DNA of 64,000 nt, from contig JBJLAO010000003.1 of assembly GCA_045568635.1 (NCBI GenBank), positions 310,001 through 374,000 on the forward strand, given 5' to 3'. The notes beneath the pieces are model-generated. The model saw only the letters and a list, made by a program, of their open reading frames with translations. It was not told where the DNA came from and did no database searches. Numbering within the stretch: position 1 is the first letter of the stretch; each line of letters starts with the position of its first letter. The DNA is from MedAcidi-G1 sp000817085. Its GTDB lineage: Bacteria; Actinomycetota; Acidimicrobiia; Acidimicrobiales; MedAcidi-G1. The position numbers and the translations under genes are program-made. This document shows positions 26,179-35,008 of this stretch, one piece after another.

Positions 26179-28110
26179 ATGGAAACTAAAACCACTCTGC
26201 TTGACTCTCGAGTTCCTTCAGGCCCGCTCGAAGATAAATGGGAAAATCATAAATTCTCAATGAAACTGGTGAACCCCAATAACAAAAGAAAATTCGACGT
26301 TATCGTCGTCGGAACTGGTCTAGCCGGTGCATCTGCTGCAGCTTCATTGGGAGAACTTGGATACAACGTAAAAGCTTTCACCTTCCATGACAGCCCTCGT
26401 AGAGCACACAGTATCGCTGCTCAAGGTGGGATAAATGCTGCTAAGAACTACAAAAATGATGGTGATTCGGTATACAGACTTTTCTATGACACTATAAAAG
26501 GCGGCGACTACAGATCCAGAGAAGCTAACGTGCACCGTCTAGCTGAAGTCTCGACAAACATCATCGATCAGGCAACAGCTCAAGGCGTACCTTTTGCTAG
26601 AGAATACGGAGGGCTCTTAGATAATCGTTCTTTTGGTGGCGCTCAGGTTTCTAGAACTTTTTACGCAAGAGGACAAACCGGACAACAACTTCTACTAGGC
26701 GCGTACTCCGCGATGATGCGTCAAGTCTCAGCCGGAAGTGTTGAGCTGCATACACGCTCAGAATTGCTTGACGTTGTAACTAAAGATGGGAAAGCCTGTG
26801 GAATTGTTACACGCGACTTGCTTTCTGGTGAAGTTAGTGCCCACTCTGCCCACGCAGTTGTTTTAGCAACTGGCGGCTACGGCAATGTTTATTTTCTTTC
26901 AACCAATGCAATGATGAGTAACGTTACCGCCGCATGGAGAGCTCATCGTCGCGGCGCTTTTTTCGCTAATCCCTGCTACACGCAGATACACCCAACTTGC
27001 ATTCCTGCAAGCGACGATTTTCAATCAAAACTAACTTTAATGTCTGAATCTCTTCGAAATGACGGGCGCATATGGGTTCCGGACGCGTTTGATGACTCGA
27101 GACCAGCTCACGAAATCCCAGAAAACGAAAGAGATTATTATTTGGAAACTAAATATCCAGCTTTTGGAAATTTAGTTCCCAGAGATGTTGCTTCAAGAAA
27201 TGCTAAAAATGTGGTCGATCAAGGACATGGAATTGGACCGCTTAAAAATGGGGTCTTTCTAGATTTTGCTGCAGCTGTTGAAAGAGATGGCCATGACGCT
27301 ATTTCCGCTAAGTACGGAAATCTTTTTTCTATGTACGAAAGCATTACCGGTGAAAACCCGTATGAAGTACCCATGCGTATTTACCCCGCAATCCATTACA
27401 CAATGGGTGGCGTATGGGTTGACTACAACCTAATGACAACTATCCCCGGTCTCTATGCAATAGGTGAAGCTAACTTCTCCGACCACGGGGCGAATCGTTT
27501 GGGCGCAAGCGCTTTGATGCAAGGTTTGGCGGATGGCTATTTTGTTCTTCCTTACACCATTGGTGACGGCCTAGCAGATCAACTAGGTGAACCAGCAGTT
27601 TCTGCTGATGATCCAGTTTTCACTGATGCTATAAATGCAGTAGAAGACGAAACATCAAAATGGCTTTCAATCAATGGGACTCGCTCAGTTGACTATTTCC
27701 ATAGGGAATTGGGACGACTTGTTTGGGACCATATAGGAATGAGCAGAAATAAAGAGGGTTTGGAAAAAGCAATCTCAGAAATTTCAGCCTTAAAAGAAGA
27801 ATTTTATAGTGATGTGCGAATTCTAGGCAGTGCAGACACTTTGAATCTTTCTTTAGAGAAAGCTGGGAGGGTTTCAGATTTCTTCGAATTAGCTGAACTG
27901 ATGGCACAGGATGCTCTAAAACGAGAAGAGTCTTGCGGAGGACATTTTAGAGAAGAACATCAAACTCCTGAAGGTGAAGCCCAAAGAGACGATGAGGAAT
28001 TCGCTCATGTAGCGGCATGGGAGTGGAATGGAAGAGATGCTTTACAAACCCGACATGTAGAAGAGCTCGATTTTGAAAATGTGACCCCAACTCAAAGAAG
28101 TTATAAGTGA
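26179..28110 (+). CDS. sdhA: succinate dehydrogenase flavoprotein subunit
   Basis: The 643-residue subunit has the FAD dinucleotide motif VVGTGLAGASAAASLGELG, the FAD-attachment region RRAHSIAAQGGINAAKN, substrate-site segments (QIHPTCIP, HYTMGGVWVDYNLMT) and the cap and C-terminal helical domain (ESCGGHFREEHQT). It oxidises succinate to fumarate with covalently bound FAD, or could work in reverse. It lies two bases after sdhC. Length and motifs match the SdhCAB class without truncation. Confidence 0.95.
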   Translation: METKTTLLDSRVPSGPLEDKWENHKFSMKLVNPNNKRKFDVIVVGTGLAGASAAASLGELGYNVKAFTFHDSPRRAHSIAAQGGINAAKNYKNDGDSVYRLFYDTIKGGDYRSREANVHRLAEVSTNIIDQATAQGVPFAREYGGLLDNRSFGGAQVSRTFYARGQTGQQLLLGAYSAMMRQVSAGSVELHTRSELLDVVTKDGKACGIVTRDLLSGEVSAHSAHAVVLATGGYGNVYFLSTNAMMSNVTAAWRAHRRGAFFANPCYTQIHPTCIPASDDFQSKLTLMSESLRNDGRIWVPDAFDDSRPAHEIPENERDYYLETKYPAFGNLVPRDVASRNAKNVVDQGHGIGPLKNGVFLDFAAAVERDGHDAISAKYGNLFSMYESITGENPYEVPMRIYPAIHYTMGGVWVDYNLMTTIPGLYAIGEANFSDHGANRLGASALMQGLADGYFVLPYTIGDGLADQLGEPAVSADDPVFTDAINAVEDETSKWLSINGTRSVDYFHRELGRLVWDHIGMSRNKEGLEKAISEISALKEEFYSDVRILGSADTLNLSLEKAGRVSDFFELAELMAQDALKREESCGGHFREEHQTPEGEAQRDDEEFAHVAAWEWNGRDALQTRHVEELDFENVTPTQRSYK

Positions 28111-28117
28111 GAAAAAA

Positions 28118-28888
28118 ATGTCAGAAGTAATTACCGTTAATTTGAAAATTTGGCGACAAGAAAGCCCTAGTAAAGAAGGTTATTTTGAAGAACACGCCCA
28201 AAAAGTAACGACTGAAGCTTCTTTTCTAGAAATGATCGACCTTCTCAATGAGGATTTAAATAATAAAGGACTCGAACCCGTAGCTATTGAAAGCGACTGC
28301 AGAGAAGGCATCTGTGGAACCTGTGGTGTAATGATTAATGGGCAAGCGCATGGACCTAGAAAGGCGACTACAACTTGCCAATTGCACATGCGTGAATTTT
28401 CAGATGGTGACAAGATCGTTATTGAACCTTTTAGAGCTGGTTCCTTTCCGGTAATACGCGACCTAGTTGTTGATAGATCTCCTTTTGATCGAATTATCGA
28501 ATCGGGTGGTTATATCTCTGTAAATACCGGTTCAGCTTCTGATGCAAATCTAACTCCCGTCCCAAAAGAGGCTGCTGATCAAGCTTTTGATGCGGCTGCT
28601 TGCATAGGATGTGGTGCCTGTGTGGCAGCTTGCCCTAACTCGGCGGCACAGTTGTTTACTTCCGCAAAAATTGCGCATATGGGCTCTCTGCCTCAAGGGC
28701 AGCCTGAAAGATGGAAAAGAACTGAGTCTATGGTGGGAACTATGGAAGAGTTCTTTGGTTCTTGTACGAATCACGGAGAGTGTCATGAAGCATGCCCTAA
28801 GGAAATCAGTCTCGACTTCATTGCTTTCATGAACCGCGATTACATGAAAGCAAAAGTCAAAAACCGCGCTCTATCGGGTCAGCGTTGA
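28118..28888 (+). CDS. sdhB: succinate dehydrogenase iron-sulfur subunit
   Basis: The 256-residue protein has the [2Fe-2S] plant-type motif CREGICGTCGVMINGQAHGP (C-4-C-2-C) with a further Cys at TTCQLH, then the ferredoxin motif CIGCGACVAACPNSAAQLF and CTNHGECHEACPKEI that bind the [4Fe-4S] and [3Fe-4S] clusters. It transfers electrons from FAD to the quinone site in SdhC. It begins seven bases after sdhA, and its ribosome site lies in the sdhA tail. Confidence 0.95.
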   Translation: MSEVITVNLKIWRQESPSKEGYFEEHAQKVTTEASFLEMIDLLNEDLNNKGLEPVAIESDCREGICGTCGVMINGQAHGPRKATTTCQLHMREFSDGDKIVIEPFRAGSFPVIRDLVVDRSPFDRIIESGGYISVNTGSASDANLTPVPKEAADQAFDAAACIGCGACVAACPNSAAQLFTSAKIAHMGSLPQGQPERWKRTESMVGTMEEFFGSCTNHGECHEACPKEISLDFIAFMNRDYMKAKVKNRALSGQR

Positions 28889-28951
28889 TAAAAGTCGAGT
28901 TAACATCGAATAACATGATGAGAATATTTGTCATGCGGGAAGGAAACTAAG

Positions 28952-29179
28952 TTGCTAATTATCTACTTGATATGCGTAGCTCTTTGGATAAAAATGCTTT
29001 GGGGTATCAGGAAAAGACCTGACCACCAGAAAACTTGGTTCTGGCCGTTTTTTGTAATAGGTCTTCTATGTTCAGTTATATTTTGGCCTGGGCTGTTGGT
29101 TCTAAGTGGAGTTTATTGGTACAAGGCAGGCAGGATTCCTCCGGTTGACGGGATAGAAAATGGTAATCCTTTTAGCTAA
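28952..29179 (+). CDS. small two-helix membrane protein
   Basis: The start is placed at TTG 28952, seven bases after AGGA (28941-28944); an upstream TTG at 28928 has no ribosome site. The 75-residue protein is hydrophobic, with helices around residues 2-16 and 28-50, a basic loop (GIRKRPDHQKTW) and a short polar tail (RIPPVDGIENGNPFS). The family is not recognised. It follows sdhB by about 60 bases on the same strand and may be the last gene of the operon. A role in the Sdh complex is possible but not shown. Confidence 0.6.
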   Translation: MLIIYLICVALWIKMLWGIRKRPDHQKTWFWPFFVIGLLCSVIFWPGLLVLSGVYWYKAGRIPPVDGIENGNPFS

Positions 29180-29242
29180 GAAATAAAATGTTGTTGCTGC
29201 TGGCGTCGCCACAGTGCCGCTATGTCGGACTAACGTAACTTT

Positions 29243-29659
29243 GTGCCACATCGTCATAATGTAAAAGTCCGTTTCTACGAATTAGACCCATACGGGCATT
29301 TAAATCATTCTGCTTATATTCAATTATTTGAAACTGGTCGTATAGAAATGCTTGAAGATTTAGGCATTTCTCTGAATGAACTTGAAAAAAATAACTTCAG
29401 ATTTGTCGTATCACAAATAGAGACTGCGTTTCTAAAACCTGTAGAGGCAGGCTCTTTTCTTACGATAGAAACCGAAATTATAGAAATGCGTAGAGCTTCG
29501 TCTTTATGGTGGCAACAAATCGTAAATAAAACTGATGTAGTAGCTACGCAGCGTGCCAGAGTAGCGATCACTAACCGTGATGGAAAACCAGTCCGAGCTC
29601 CTCAACAAATAATCGAAGCATTAACCCCCTCCTTATCAAGTTTTAAAAATGATGAATAA
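29243..29659 (+). CDS. acyl-CoA thioesterase, 4HBT hot-dog family
   Basis: The 138-residue single hot-dog protein starts at GTG with PHRHNVKVRFYELDPYGHLNHSAYIQLFETGRI. The YELDPYGHLNH motif is the YbgC/4-hydroxybenzoyl-CoA thioesterase signature with the active-site Asp and Asn/His. The substrate is unknown; YbgC-type enzymes cleave short acyl-CoA or acyl-ACP esters. The start of the next gene, a DUF368 transporter, overlaps its end by eleven bases, so the two are translationally coupled. Confidence 0.88.
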   Translation: MPHRHNVKVRFYELDPYGHLNHSAYIQLFETGRIEMLEDLGISLNELEKNNFRFVVSQIETAFLKPVEAGSFLTIETEIIEMRRASSLWWQQIVNKTDVVATQRARVAITNRDGKPVRAPQQIIEALTPSLSSFKNDE

Positions 29660-30596
29660 TTTTGCGTCATTCTTTTTTCGCTTAAAGAAAATTCTTAGCA
29701 ACCTCTTAAGGGGAATTTCCATGGGAACTGCCGACGTAGTACCTGGGGTCTCGGGTGGAACTATTGCTCTAGTCCTTGGCATCTATGAGCAACTTCTAGA
29801 AAACATTAGCAATTGTTCTTTGAGTTTAGGAAAAATCCTAAAAGCTGATATCTCAGGATCAATTAAAGAACTTAAAAAAGTTAATTTTCTTTTCCTGATT
29901 CCGGTTATCACTGGCATGTTCCTAACTATTATTTCGATTTCAGGACTTATGGTCGAACTACTTGAGGAACACCCTGAACCAATGTCGGGTCTATTTTTCG
30001 GTTTGGTAGCCGCTTCAGCTCTTGTTACCTTTTCATTAGTCAGTGCATGGAGTCCGCAAAAAATTATTTCTTTACTGTCTACGGCAATTCTTTTTTTTGT
30101 TCTGTTGGGTCTACGCTCTAGCGCTTTTGAAAATCCTTCTTCATGGATATTTTTTCTTTCAGGATTCATAGCAATTTGTGCATGGATACTTCCCGGGGTA
30201 TCTGGAGCATTCTTGTTGTTAATAATGGGAAATTATGCTTCTGTGCTAAATGCGATCGATAACCAAGACTTTGGAAACCTTTCAATGCTTTCACTTGGCG
30301 CAATTGTAGGGCTAGCAGTTTTTTCTACCTTTTTAAAATTTTTGTTAGACAAATATCGAGACATCGTTCTGTCTTGTTTAATTGGTTTGATGCTTGGATC
30401 CTTCAGAGTTCTTTGGCCCTGGCCCAATGGGGTTGGTGTGATCAACAAAGATGGAAATGAAATACTCTCTGGAACAGGCGTTGATTGGCCTAATTCAAAT
30501 AACTTTCTAACACCTCTACTTTTGGGATTACTAGCATTTGGAATTGTTCTAATTATTGATTCAATCTCGAAAAAATCCACCAAATCTAGAAGTTAG
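29649..30596 (+). CDS. DUF368 membrane protein (PopT-type polyprenyl-phosphate translocase)
   Basis: The 315-residue integral membrane protein has the DUF368 signature GISMGTADVVPGVSGGTIALVLGIYEQLL near the N-terminus and a repeated motif WILPGVSGAFLLLIMGNYASVL in the second half, showing an inverted-repeat fold. DUF368 proteins (PopT) were shown to translocate undecaprenyl phosphate across the membrane for wall-lipid recycling. The assignment of family is firm. The start follows the upstream thioesterase gene with an eleven-base overlap; the tail is basic (KKSTKSRS). Confidence 0.9.
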   Translation: MMNNFASFFFRLKKILSNLLRGISMGTADVVPGVSGGTIALVLGIYEQLLENISNCSLSLGKILKADISGSIKELKKVNFLFLIPVITGMFLTIISISGLMVELLEEHPEPMSGLFFGLVAASALVTFSLVSAWSPQKIISLLSTAILFFVLLGLRSSAFENPSSWIFFLSGFIAICAWILPGVSGAFLLLIMGNYASVLNAIDNQDFGNLSMLSLGAIVGLAVFSTFLKFLLDKYRDIVLSCLIGLMLGSFRVLWPWPNGVGVINKDGNEILSGTGVDWPNSNNFLTPLLLGLLAFGIVLIIDSISKKSTKSRS

Positions 30597-30606
30597 TAAT
30601 TCATAC

Positions 30607-31539
30607 TCATCTCTGTGGCTGGTTAAACTCGATCCATGCGTGGCCTTTGCGACCATCGTTAGTTTGTATAGAAACCAAACCACGTGGAAAATGTGAGATG
30701 TGACCATTATCGGGGTCTGTTAAAAGAACAGGCGCCCATCCAATTGGTTCAAATTCAATAACTGTTTCTCCAAGTATCACATGGCCGCCAGTTGGGATTC
30801 CTTCTGGACCTAATTGTGGATTTGAAACAATTCTATATTCTGCGATAAGACCATCGGGAGAGGAATGATACCCGATGCCTAAATCATGTCCTTCTACAGA
30901 AACCGCGTGAAATCTTGACCCGTCCTCAAAACGTCCGGAAAACCAAGTCCAGCCTTTATCCCACCAATCTCTTTCTGCCCACGAATGATCGCGTTGACCC
31001 CATCCATCTATTTGAGATTTCTTTTCACCTACTTGCACTTCACCTGAAACTCTGCACGGAATTTCATACCGGGTAGTTACGTCATAATGAAACGCCCAGG
31101 GCTCTGATCCGTCAGATTTTTTTTCATGAGAATCAGTTGCCCACCCTAAATCTATTCCAACTGGAACTTTCTCACCTCTCATGTCGCCATAAGCTTCTTT
31201 AGGATCGTCTAGGGCAACTCCAAATGCTTCTACGCCTACGCTGAAATATTCAAGTGGGCTTTCAACCGCTAAATCTGCCCATAAACCTGTAGATCTAATC
31301 TCTAATCCTGGAGGGTCAGGAATCGCAGCGTCATGGTCAATAATAAAAACGGGCTTCTGATCTTCCCCTACTATGCAGCACCAAAACCAACATTCATTGA
31401 GATTTGAGCAGACAGCGAGTCTTACGTACCCACCATTTTTACCTTCGTCATCAAACCAATCCATATACCAAGATTCACTCCAAAGTCTTTCTGGCCCTTT
31501 TTCATGACGCTTTTCATCAGCAGGTATTGGAACGCTCAT
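30607..31539 (-). CDS. CrtC/AttH-like lipocalin-fold protein (DUF7064/7065-type)
   Basis: The 310-residue protein has many aromatic residues and beta-strand-like segments. The WGQRDHSWAERDWWDKGW motif is typical of the hydroxyneurosporene-synthase/AttH-like proteins common in Acidimicrobiia and mycobacteria. No signal peptide or membrane helix is seen. Related proteins hydrate or bind long isoprenoid or lipid chains; activity here is unknown. It overlaps the upstream unknown gene by four bases and is the last gene of a three-gene operon with a free-standing swivel domain. Confidence 0.7.
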   Translation of the reverse strand: MSVPIPADEKRHEKGPERLWSESWYMDWFDDEGKNGGYVRLAVCSNLNECWFWCCIVGEDQKPVFIIDHDAAIPDPPGLEIRSTGLWADLAVESPLEYFSVGVEAFGVALDDPKEAYGDMRGEKVPVGIDLGWATDSHEKKSDGSEPWAFHYDVTTRYEIPCRVSGEVQVGEKKSQIDGWGQRDHSWAERDWWDKGWTWFSGRFEDGSRFHAVSVEGHDLGIGYHSSPDGLIAEYRIVSNPQLGPEGIPTGGHVILGETVIEFEPIGWAPVLLTDPDNGHISHFPRGLVSIQTNDGRKGHAWIEFNQPQR

Positions 31540-32648
31540 TTATTAATCTCCTCATAATAAGGGTAGGGGTCATTGTTGGGGTCTTGTTGCGGAGGTTCAA
31601 CTTCAGCGGTTACGAGAGGATAAAGATCTTTTGAAATGTCACGTGGGCACTCCCAGTCTATTTCTTTTTCAACTCCTGCTATTTGAGCAAAGGGCCGCAA
31701 GAAAGTGAAATAAACGTAGGCTCCACACTTGATACGCTCATCTCTGCTCATGGAAACAATGTTTCTGTAATGAGTTTTTTGAATTTGTTTTACTTTTGCA
31801 ACAAAGGCTTCAAATTGATCATCGTCTATTGGTTCAAGTTTTCCATTTTTATTCGAAAAAATTGCAAATGAATTCAAGTGGTTTAAATAGTCTTCTGGTT
31901 TTGTAATAGAAGTTCCAAAATCTGTGACAGTCACTTCAACTTCCGGATCCAAAACAAAAATTGCCGTCAGGTTTTCATAAGGCAGATCTGAAGCGATTTC
32001 TGACCACCAGAAATCACTTTTACTAAGCCTGTAGTAATCGCGGACAATCATTGTTCTGCCATCCGCTAGTTTGTAAGGCCCAGTATCCCCGTGCCCTACG
32101 CGAGTGTCGAAGTAAAGCAAGAAAAGGTAATTGATCAGCGTCGCATTTAATTGTCTTATTAAAACTCGTCTGTCTTCATCAACGGAACTTATTGATTGTT
32201 CAAAAAGTTCTAATTGAGATGATTCCAATACATTTATCCTGTTGTTATTTTCAGCAGAATGTAGGAACTCGCCACCTCGATAGGAACGGGACACGCGTCC
32301 CCAAAAATCTAAGACTGTATAAGCATTTGAAACATCATCAAGAGATTGGTCGATCAAAGACATTATGTTTCTTCCTATCAACCAAAAATTTGCTACTCCC
32401 CAAAGAAAAACTGAATTTGCTTGGCAGGCCGGTCGCCTTGCGCGCGTTCCAATCTCTTCTGGTTTCATGGATCTAGTTATAGTTTTTATCGCTTCGGGAT
32501 ATCGCAAAAAAGCTTCGATAGCCGAAACTGTTACGTAAGAAGTAACTGGGATCAGTTGGGATGAATAACCAGTTCTTTCAGCCATAAGACGTGCTGAAAT
32601 AGGATTTATCGACTTTATGTAATTATTTACTTCTGAAGCTTCACTCAT
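31536..32648 (-). CDS. uncharacterised protein, 370 residues
   Basis: The start is set at the ATG at 32648, one base after the stop of the upstream swivel-domain gene; a longer frame (from 32693) would overlap it by 44 bases. The product begins MSEASEVNNYIKSINPISARLM. It is mostly helical in the first two thirds, with an Arg/Ala stretch (EEIGTRARRPACQANS) and the segment LLYFDTRVGHGDTGPYKLADGR, then a mixed region and a Pro-rich acidic tail (VEPPQQDPNNDPYPYYEE). No family is recognised. The three overlapping or abutting genes argue for one functional unit. Confidence 0.75.
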   Translation of the reverse strand: MSEASEVNNYIKSINPISARLMAERTGYSSQLIPVTSYVTVSAIEAFLRYPEAIKTITRSMKPEEIGTRARRPACQANSVFLWGVANFWLIGRNIMSLIDQSLDDVSNAYTVLDFWGRVSRSYRGGEFLHSAENNNRINVLESSQLELFEQSISSVDEDRRVLIRQLNATLINYLFLLYFDTRVGHGDTGPYKLADGRTMIVRDYYRLSKSDFWWSEIASDLPYENLTAIFVLDPEVEVTVTDFGTSITKPEDYLNHLNSFAIFSNKNGKLEPIDDDQFEAFVAKVKQIQKTHYRNIVSMSRDERIKCGAYVYFTFLRPFAQIAGVEKEIDWECPRDISKDLYPLVTAEVEPPQQDPNNDPYPYYEEINK

Positions 32649-32649
32649 G

Positions 32650-32997
32650 TCAATCAGCCAAATAAATTGAACCCGTAGTTTGAGTGCCATCAAGGATTAT
32701 TTCCGTCCCGTTTTCAGGTTCATTAGAAAATTCGGCTGCTATCAAACCCGGGATTTGAAATTCACGACTAACTATCCCGATATGACTTCTAATTGTTCCT
32801 CCTGTGCAAATCACTCCTGATAGCTCATCAAAAATTGGAGATAAGAAAGTGGCGCCTGCGTCTCTGATTACAGCAATTACCCCATCGACTCCCGTGTCCA
32901 TTAGATCAAGGACGTCTTCTGGGCCTTCTAAACGTTTCCAAAGTCCTCTAGCAGGTTCATAATCATAAGTTTTTTGACCAGTACCAATCTTTTCCAT
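32650..32997 (-). CDS. free-standing PEP-utiliser swivel (phosphohistidine) domain
   Basis: The 115-residue protein matches the mobile phosphohistidine domain of PEP synthase, PPDK and rifampicin phosphotransferase. It has GVICTGGTIRSHIGIVSREF and IPGLIAAEF, with the candidate phosphoacceptor His72, and a closing beta segment (GTEIILDGTQTTGSIYL). No ATP-grasp or PEP-binding domain is attached, and the upstream gap is only 61 bases before a divergent gene, so this is not a truncated end of a larger gene. It would need a partner kinase or PEP-binding protein in trans. First gene of the three-gene operon. Confidence 0.85.
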   Translation of the reverse strand: MEKIGTGQKTYDYEPARGLWKRLEGPEDVLDLMDTGVDGVIAVIRDAGATFLSPIFDELSGVICTGGTIRSHIGIVSREFQIPGLIAAEFSNEPENGTEIILDGTQTTGSIYLAD

Positions 32998-33058
32998 TAT
33001 TTAACAGTACTAGGAAGATCCGGAGAGATCTGTTACGGAGTAAGCGTAAGATTAAAGT

Positions 33059-33457
33059 GTGAAAAAAATCTTGCATCTGTCAGATGAGTGGATAAAGGAA
33101 TTAAACAATGTCGCCCAATCTCACGAAGGTTTAGAAAAAGCTACAACTGACGTTGAACTCGTTGTCGAGTACAGAGTTATGGAAAAGGAATCTATTACTT
33201 GGCAGATCTTAATAAATAAAGGTGAAATAGAAATTTCTGCTGGTTGTGCCCATGAACCAGATGTTTGGTTTGAAACTGACAGATCTACCGCCATCTCTTT
33301 ATTTGAAGGGATGATAAACCCTTTGAACGCAGTGATTGAAGGGAAGATGGAAATAGGTGGTGACCCAAGAAAACTTATTGAAGCATCAGAAATGTTCGAG
33401 CAACTAGGTGATGTATTTGAAACAATTCGCGATTCGACAGTTACCAATGCTCAATAA
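33059..33457 (+). CDS. SCP2-type sterol/lipid-carrier domain protein
   Basis: The 132-residue protein starts at GTG (MKKILHLSDEWI). It has the SCP2 beta-alpha layout, with EISAGCAHEPDVWFETDRSTAISLFEG and the helix INPLNAVIEGKMEIGGDPRKLIE that lines the hydrophobic tunnel. The family binds sterols, fatty acyl chains or acyl-CoA. It is divergent by 61 bases from the swivel-domain operon and 17 bases upstream of a MOSC gene. The combination of lipid-binding (SCP2, CrtC-like) genes around the swivel domain suggests a lipid theme. Confidence 0.85.
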   Translation: MKKILHLSDEWIKELNNVAQSHEGLEKATTDVELVVEYRVMEKESITWQILINKGEIEISAGCAHEPDVWFETDRSTAISLFEGMINPLNAVIEGKMEIGGDPRKLIEASEMFEQLGDVFETIRDSTVTNAQ

Positions 33458-33474
33458 AACTGTAGTTTTTATAT

Positions 33475-33909
33475 ATGGGTGAATTATTAGAAATTTGGTT
33501 GAAAAAAAACCATGGTGACCCAATGATTCAACTAACAGAAGCAGAGTTAATAGCCGGTGAAGGCATCAAAAATTCTGCAATTGAGCCCCATGCAGATCGA
33601 CAAGTAACTGTTCTTTCAAAAGAAAGCTGGGAAGCAGCAACTGAAAGCATAGGCGAGTCTGTTGATGCTAAAGAACGAAGAGCAAATTTCATCGTAAGTG
33701 GCGTGGTACTTGAAGAAACCATTGGGAAAATCCTTCAGATCGGTGAACTAAAAATTGAGATAACGGGTGAGACAGTCCCTTGTAAACTGATGAATGAGGT
33801 ATCTGAAGGGCTCCGTGATGCTTTGAAACCTAAATGGCGCGGGGGTGTTACAGGATCTGTAATAAACGATTGCTTAGTTAAAAATGGTGATTCAGTTAGC
33901 TGGCTATAA
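33475..33909 (+). CDS. MOSC-domain protein
   Basis: The 144-residue protein resembles single-domain MOSC proteins. It shows the segments LEIWLKKNHGDPMIQL, IEPHADRQVTVLSKESWE, RRANFIVSGVVLEE, LKIEITGETVPCKLMNE with one conserved-type Cys, and RDALKPKWRGGVTGSV. MOSC domains are linked to molybdenum-cofactor sulfur transfer or to delivery of sulfur-containing ligands. No molybdenum enzyme is adjacent. It begins 17 bases after the SCP2 gene on the same strand and ends 11 bases before the convergent mdh stop. Confidence 0.8.
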   Translation: MGELLEIWLKKNHGDPMIQLTEAELIAGEGIKNSAIEPHADRQVTVLSKESWEAATESIGESVDAKERRANFIVSGVVLEETIGKILQIGELKIEITGETVPCKLMNEVSEGLRDALKPKWRGGVTGSVINDCLVKNGDSVSWL

Positions 33910-33919
33910 AACTAGTTTT

Positions 33920-34921
33920 TTAGATTAAGTTCAAGTCAGAAACAGTGTCTCGTTCTTCAGACAATTCTTTTACCGAAGCGTCGATTTTCTTTTTCGAAAA
34001 GTCATCTATTTCGAGATCTTGAACGATTTCCCAATCACCGTTAGAACATTTAACGGGAAAAGATGAAATTAGACCTTCTTCAACTCCATAGCTTCCGTCG
34101 GAACACACAGCCATAGAAACCCAATCATTTGCTGGAGTTGCATCAGTCCAGTTTCGTATATGATCAATTGCAGCATTTGCTGCTGATGCTGCACTAGAAG
34201 CGCCCCGCGCTTCGATTATCGCTGCTCCTCTTTGTTGAACCGAAGGAATGAAGCTGTTTTCTAACCAATTCTGATCATCTATAACATCTGCAGCAGATTT
34301 GTCAGAAATTTTGCAATTAAATAGATCTGGATATTGAGTTGCAGAATGATTTCCCCAAATGGTCATTTTGGTTATTTGTGTCGTTGAAATTTCTAACTTT
34401 TGAGCAACTTGGGTTATGGCCCTGTTGTGATCTAACCGAGTCATAGCTGTAAACCTAGACCTAGGAATATCTGGCGCATTATTCATCGCTATAAGGCAGT
34501 TAGTATTTGCGGGGTTACCCACAACTAGTACACGTATATCTTCGGCAGCTTTCTCGTTCAATGCCTCTCCCTGGCCGGTAAAAATTTCACCATTGGCCTC
34601 TAGAAGATCTTTGCGTTCCATACCTTTACTTCTAGGCCTGGATCCTACTAATAGAGCAATATTGGCGCCATCAAAAGCTTTATCTGATTGATCCGAAAGT
34701 TCTATTTCTTTCAGCAAAGGAAAAGCGCAGTCATCAAGTTCCATCGCGACTCCCTCTAATGCTCCCATTGCAGGTGTTATCTCTAAGAGTTGGAGAATTA
34801 CTGGTTGATTTGGACCGCAAAGTTGGCCGCTGGCTATGCGAAAAATGAGGCTGTAACCAATTTGGCCTGCAGCTCCTGTTACAGCTATTCGAATTGGATT
34901 CTGGTTCAAGATCTGCTCCAT
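33920..34921 (-). CDS. mdh: malate dehydrogenase (NAD+)
   Basis: The 333-residue enzyme has the Rossmann motif TGAAGQIGYSLIFRIASG, the loop GSRPRSKGMERKDLL with substrate-binding arginines, VVGNPANTNCLIA and the catalytic His region WGNHSATQYPDL. This is the cytosolic-type MDH common in actinobacteria. It interconverts malate and oxaloacetate in the TCA cycle; icd, sucC and sucD follow in the same region. Start is MEQILNQNPIRIAVTG. It converges with the MOSC gene. Confidence 0.95.
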   Translation of the reverse strand: MEQILNQNPIRIAVTGAAGQIGYSLIFRIASGQLCGPNQPVILQLLEITPAMGALEGVAMELDDCAFPLLKEIELSDQSDKAFDGANIALLVGSRPRSKGMERKDLLEANGEIFTGQGEALNEKAAEDIRVLVVGNPANTNCLIAMNNAPDIPRSRFTAMTRLDHNRAITQVAQKLEISTTQITKMTIWGNHSATQYPDLFNCKISDKSAADVIDDQNWLENSFIPSVQQRGAAIIEARGASSAASAANAAIDHIRNWTDATPANDWVSMAVCSDGSYGVEEGLISSFPVKCSNGDWEIVQDLEIDDFSKKKIDASVKELSEERDTVSDLNLI

Positions 34922-35008
34922 CTGATTATTTTTACTTTCATCTGAGAATACTTTCTAAATTTTGAATTTGGCGTGAAAAATCATAATCAAATCGACTTGT
35001 TACTTTTT

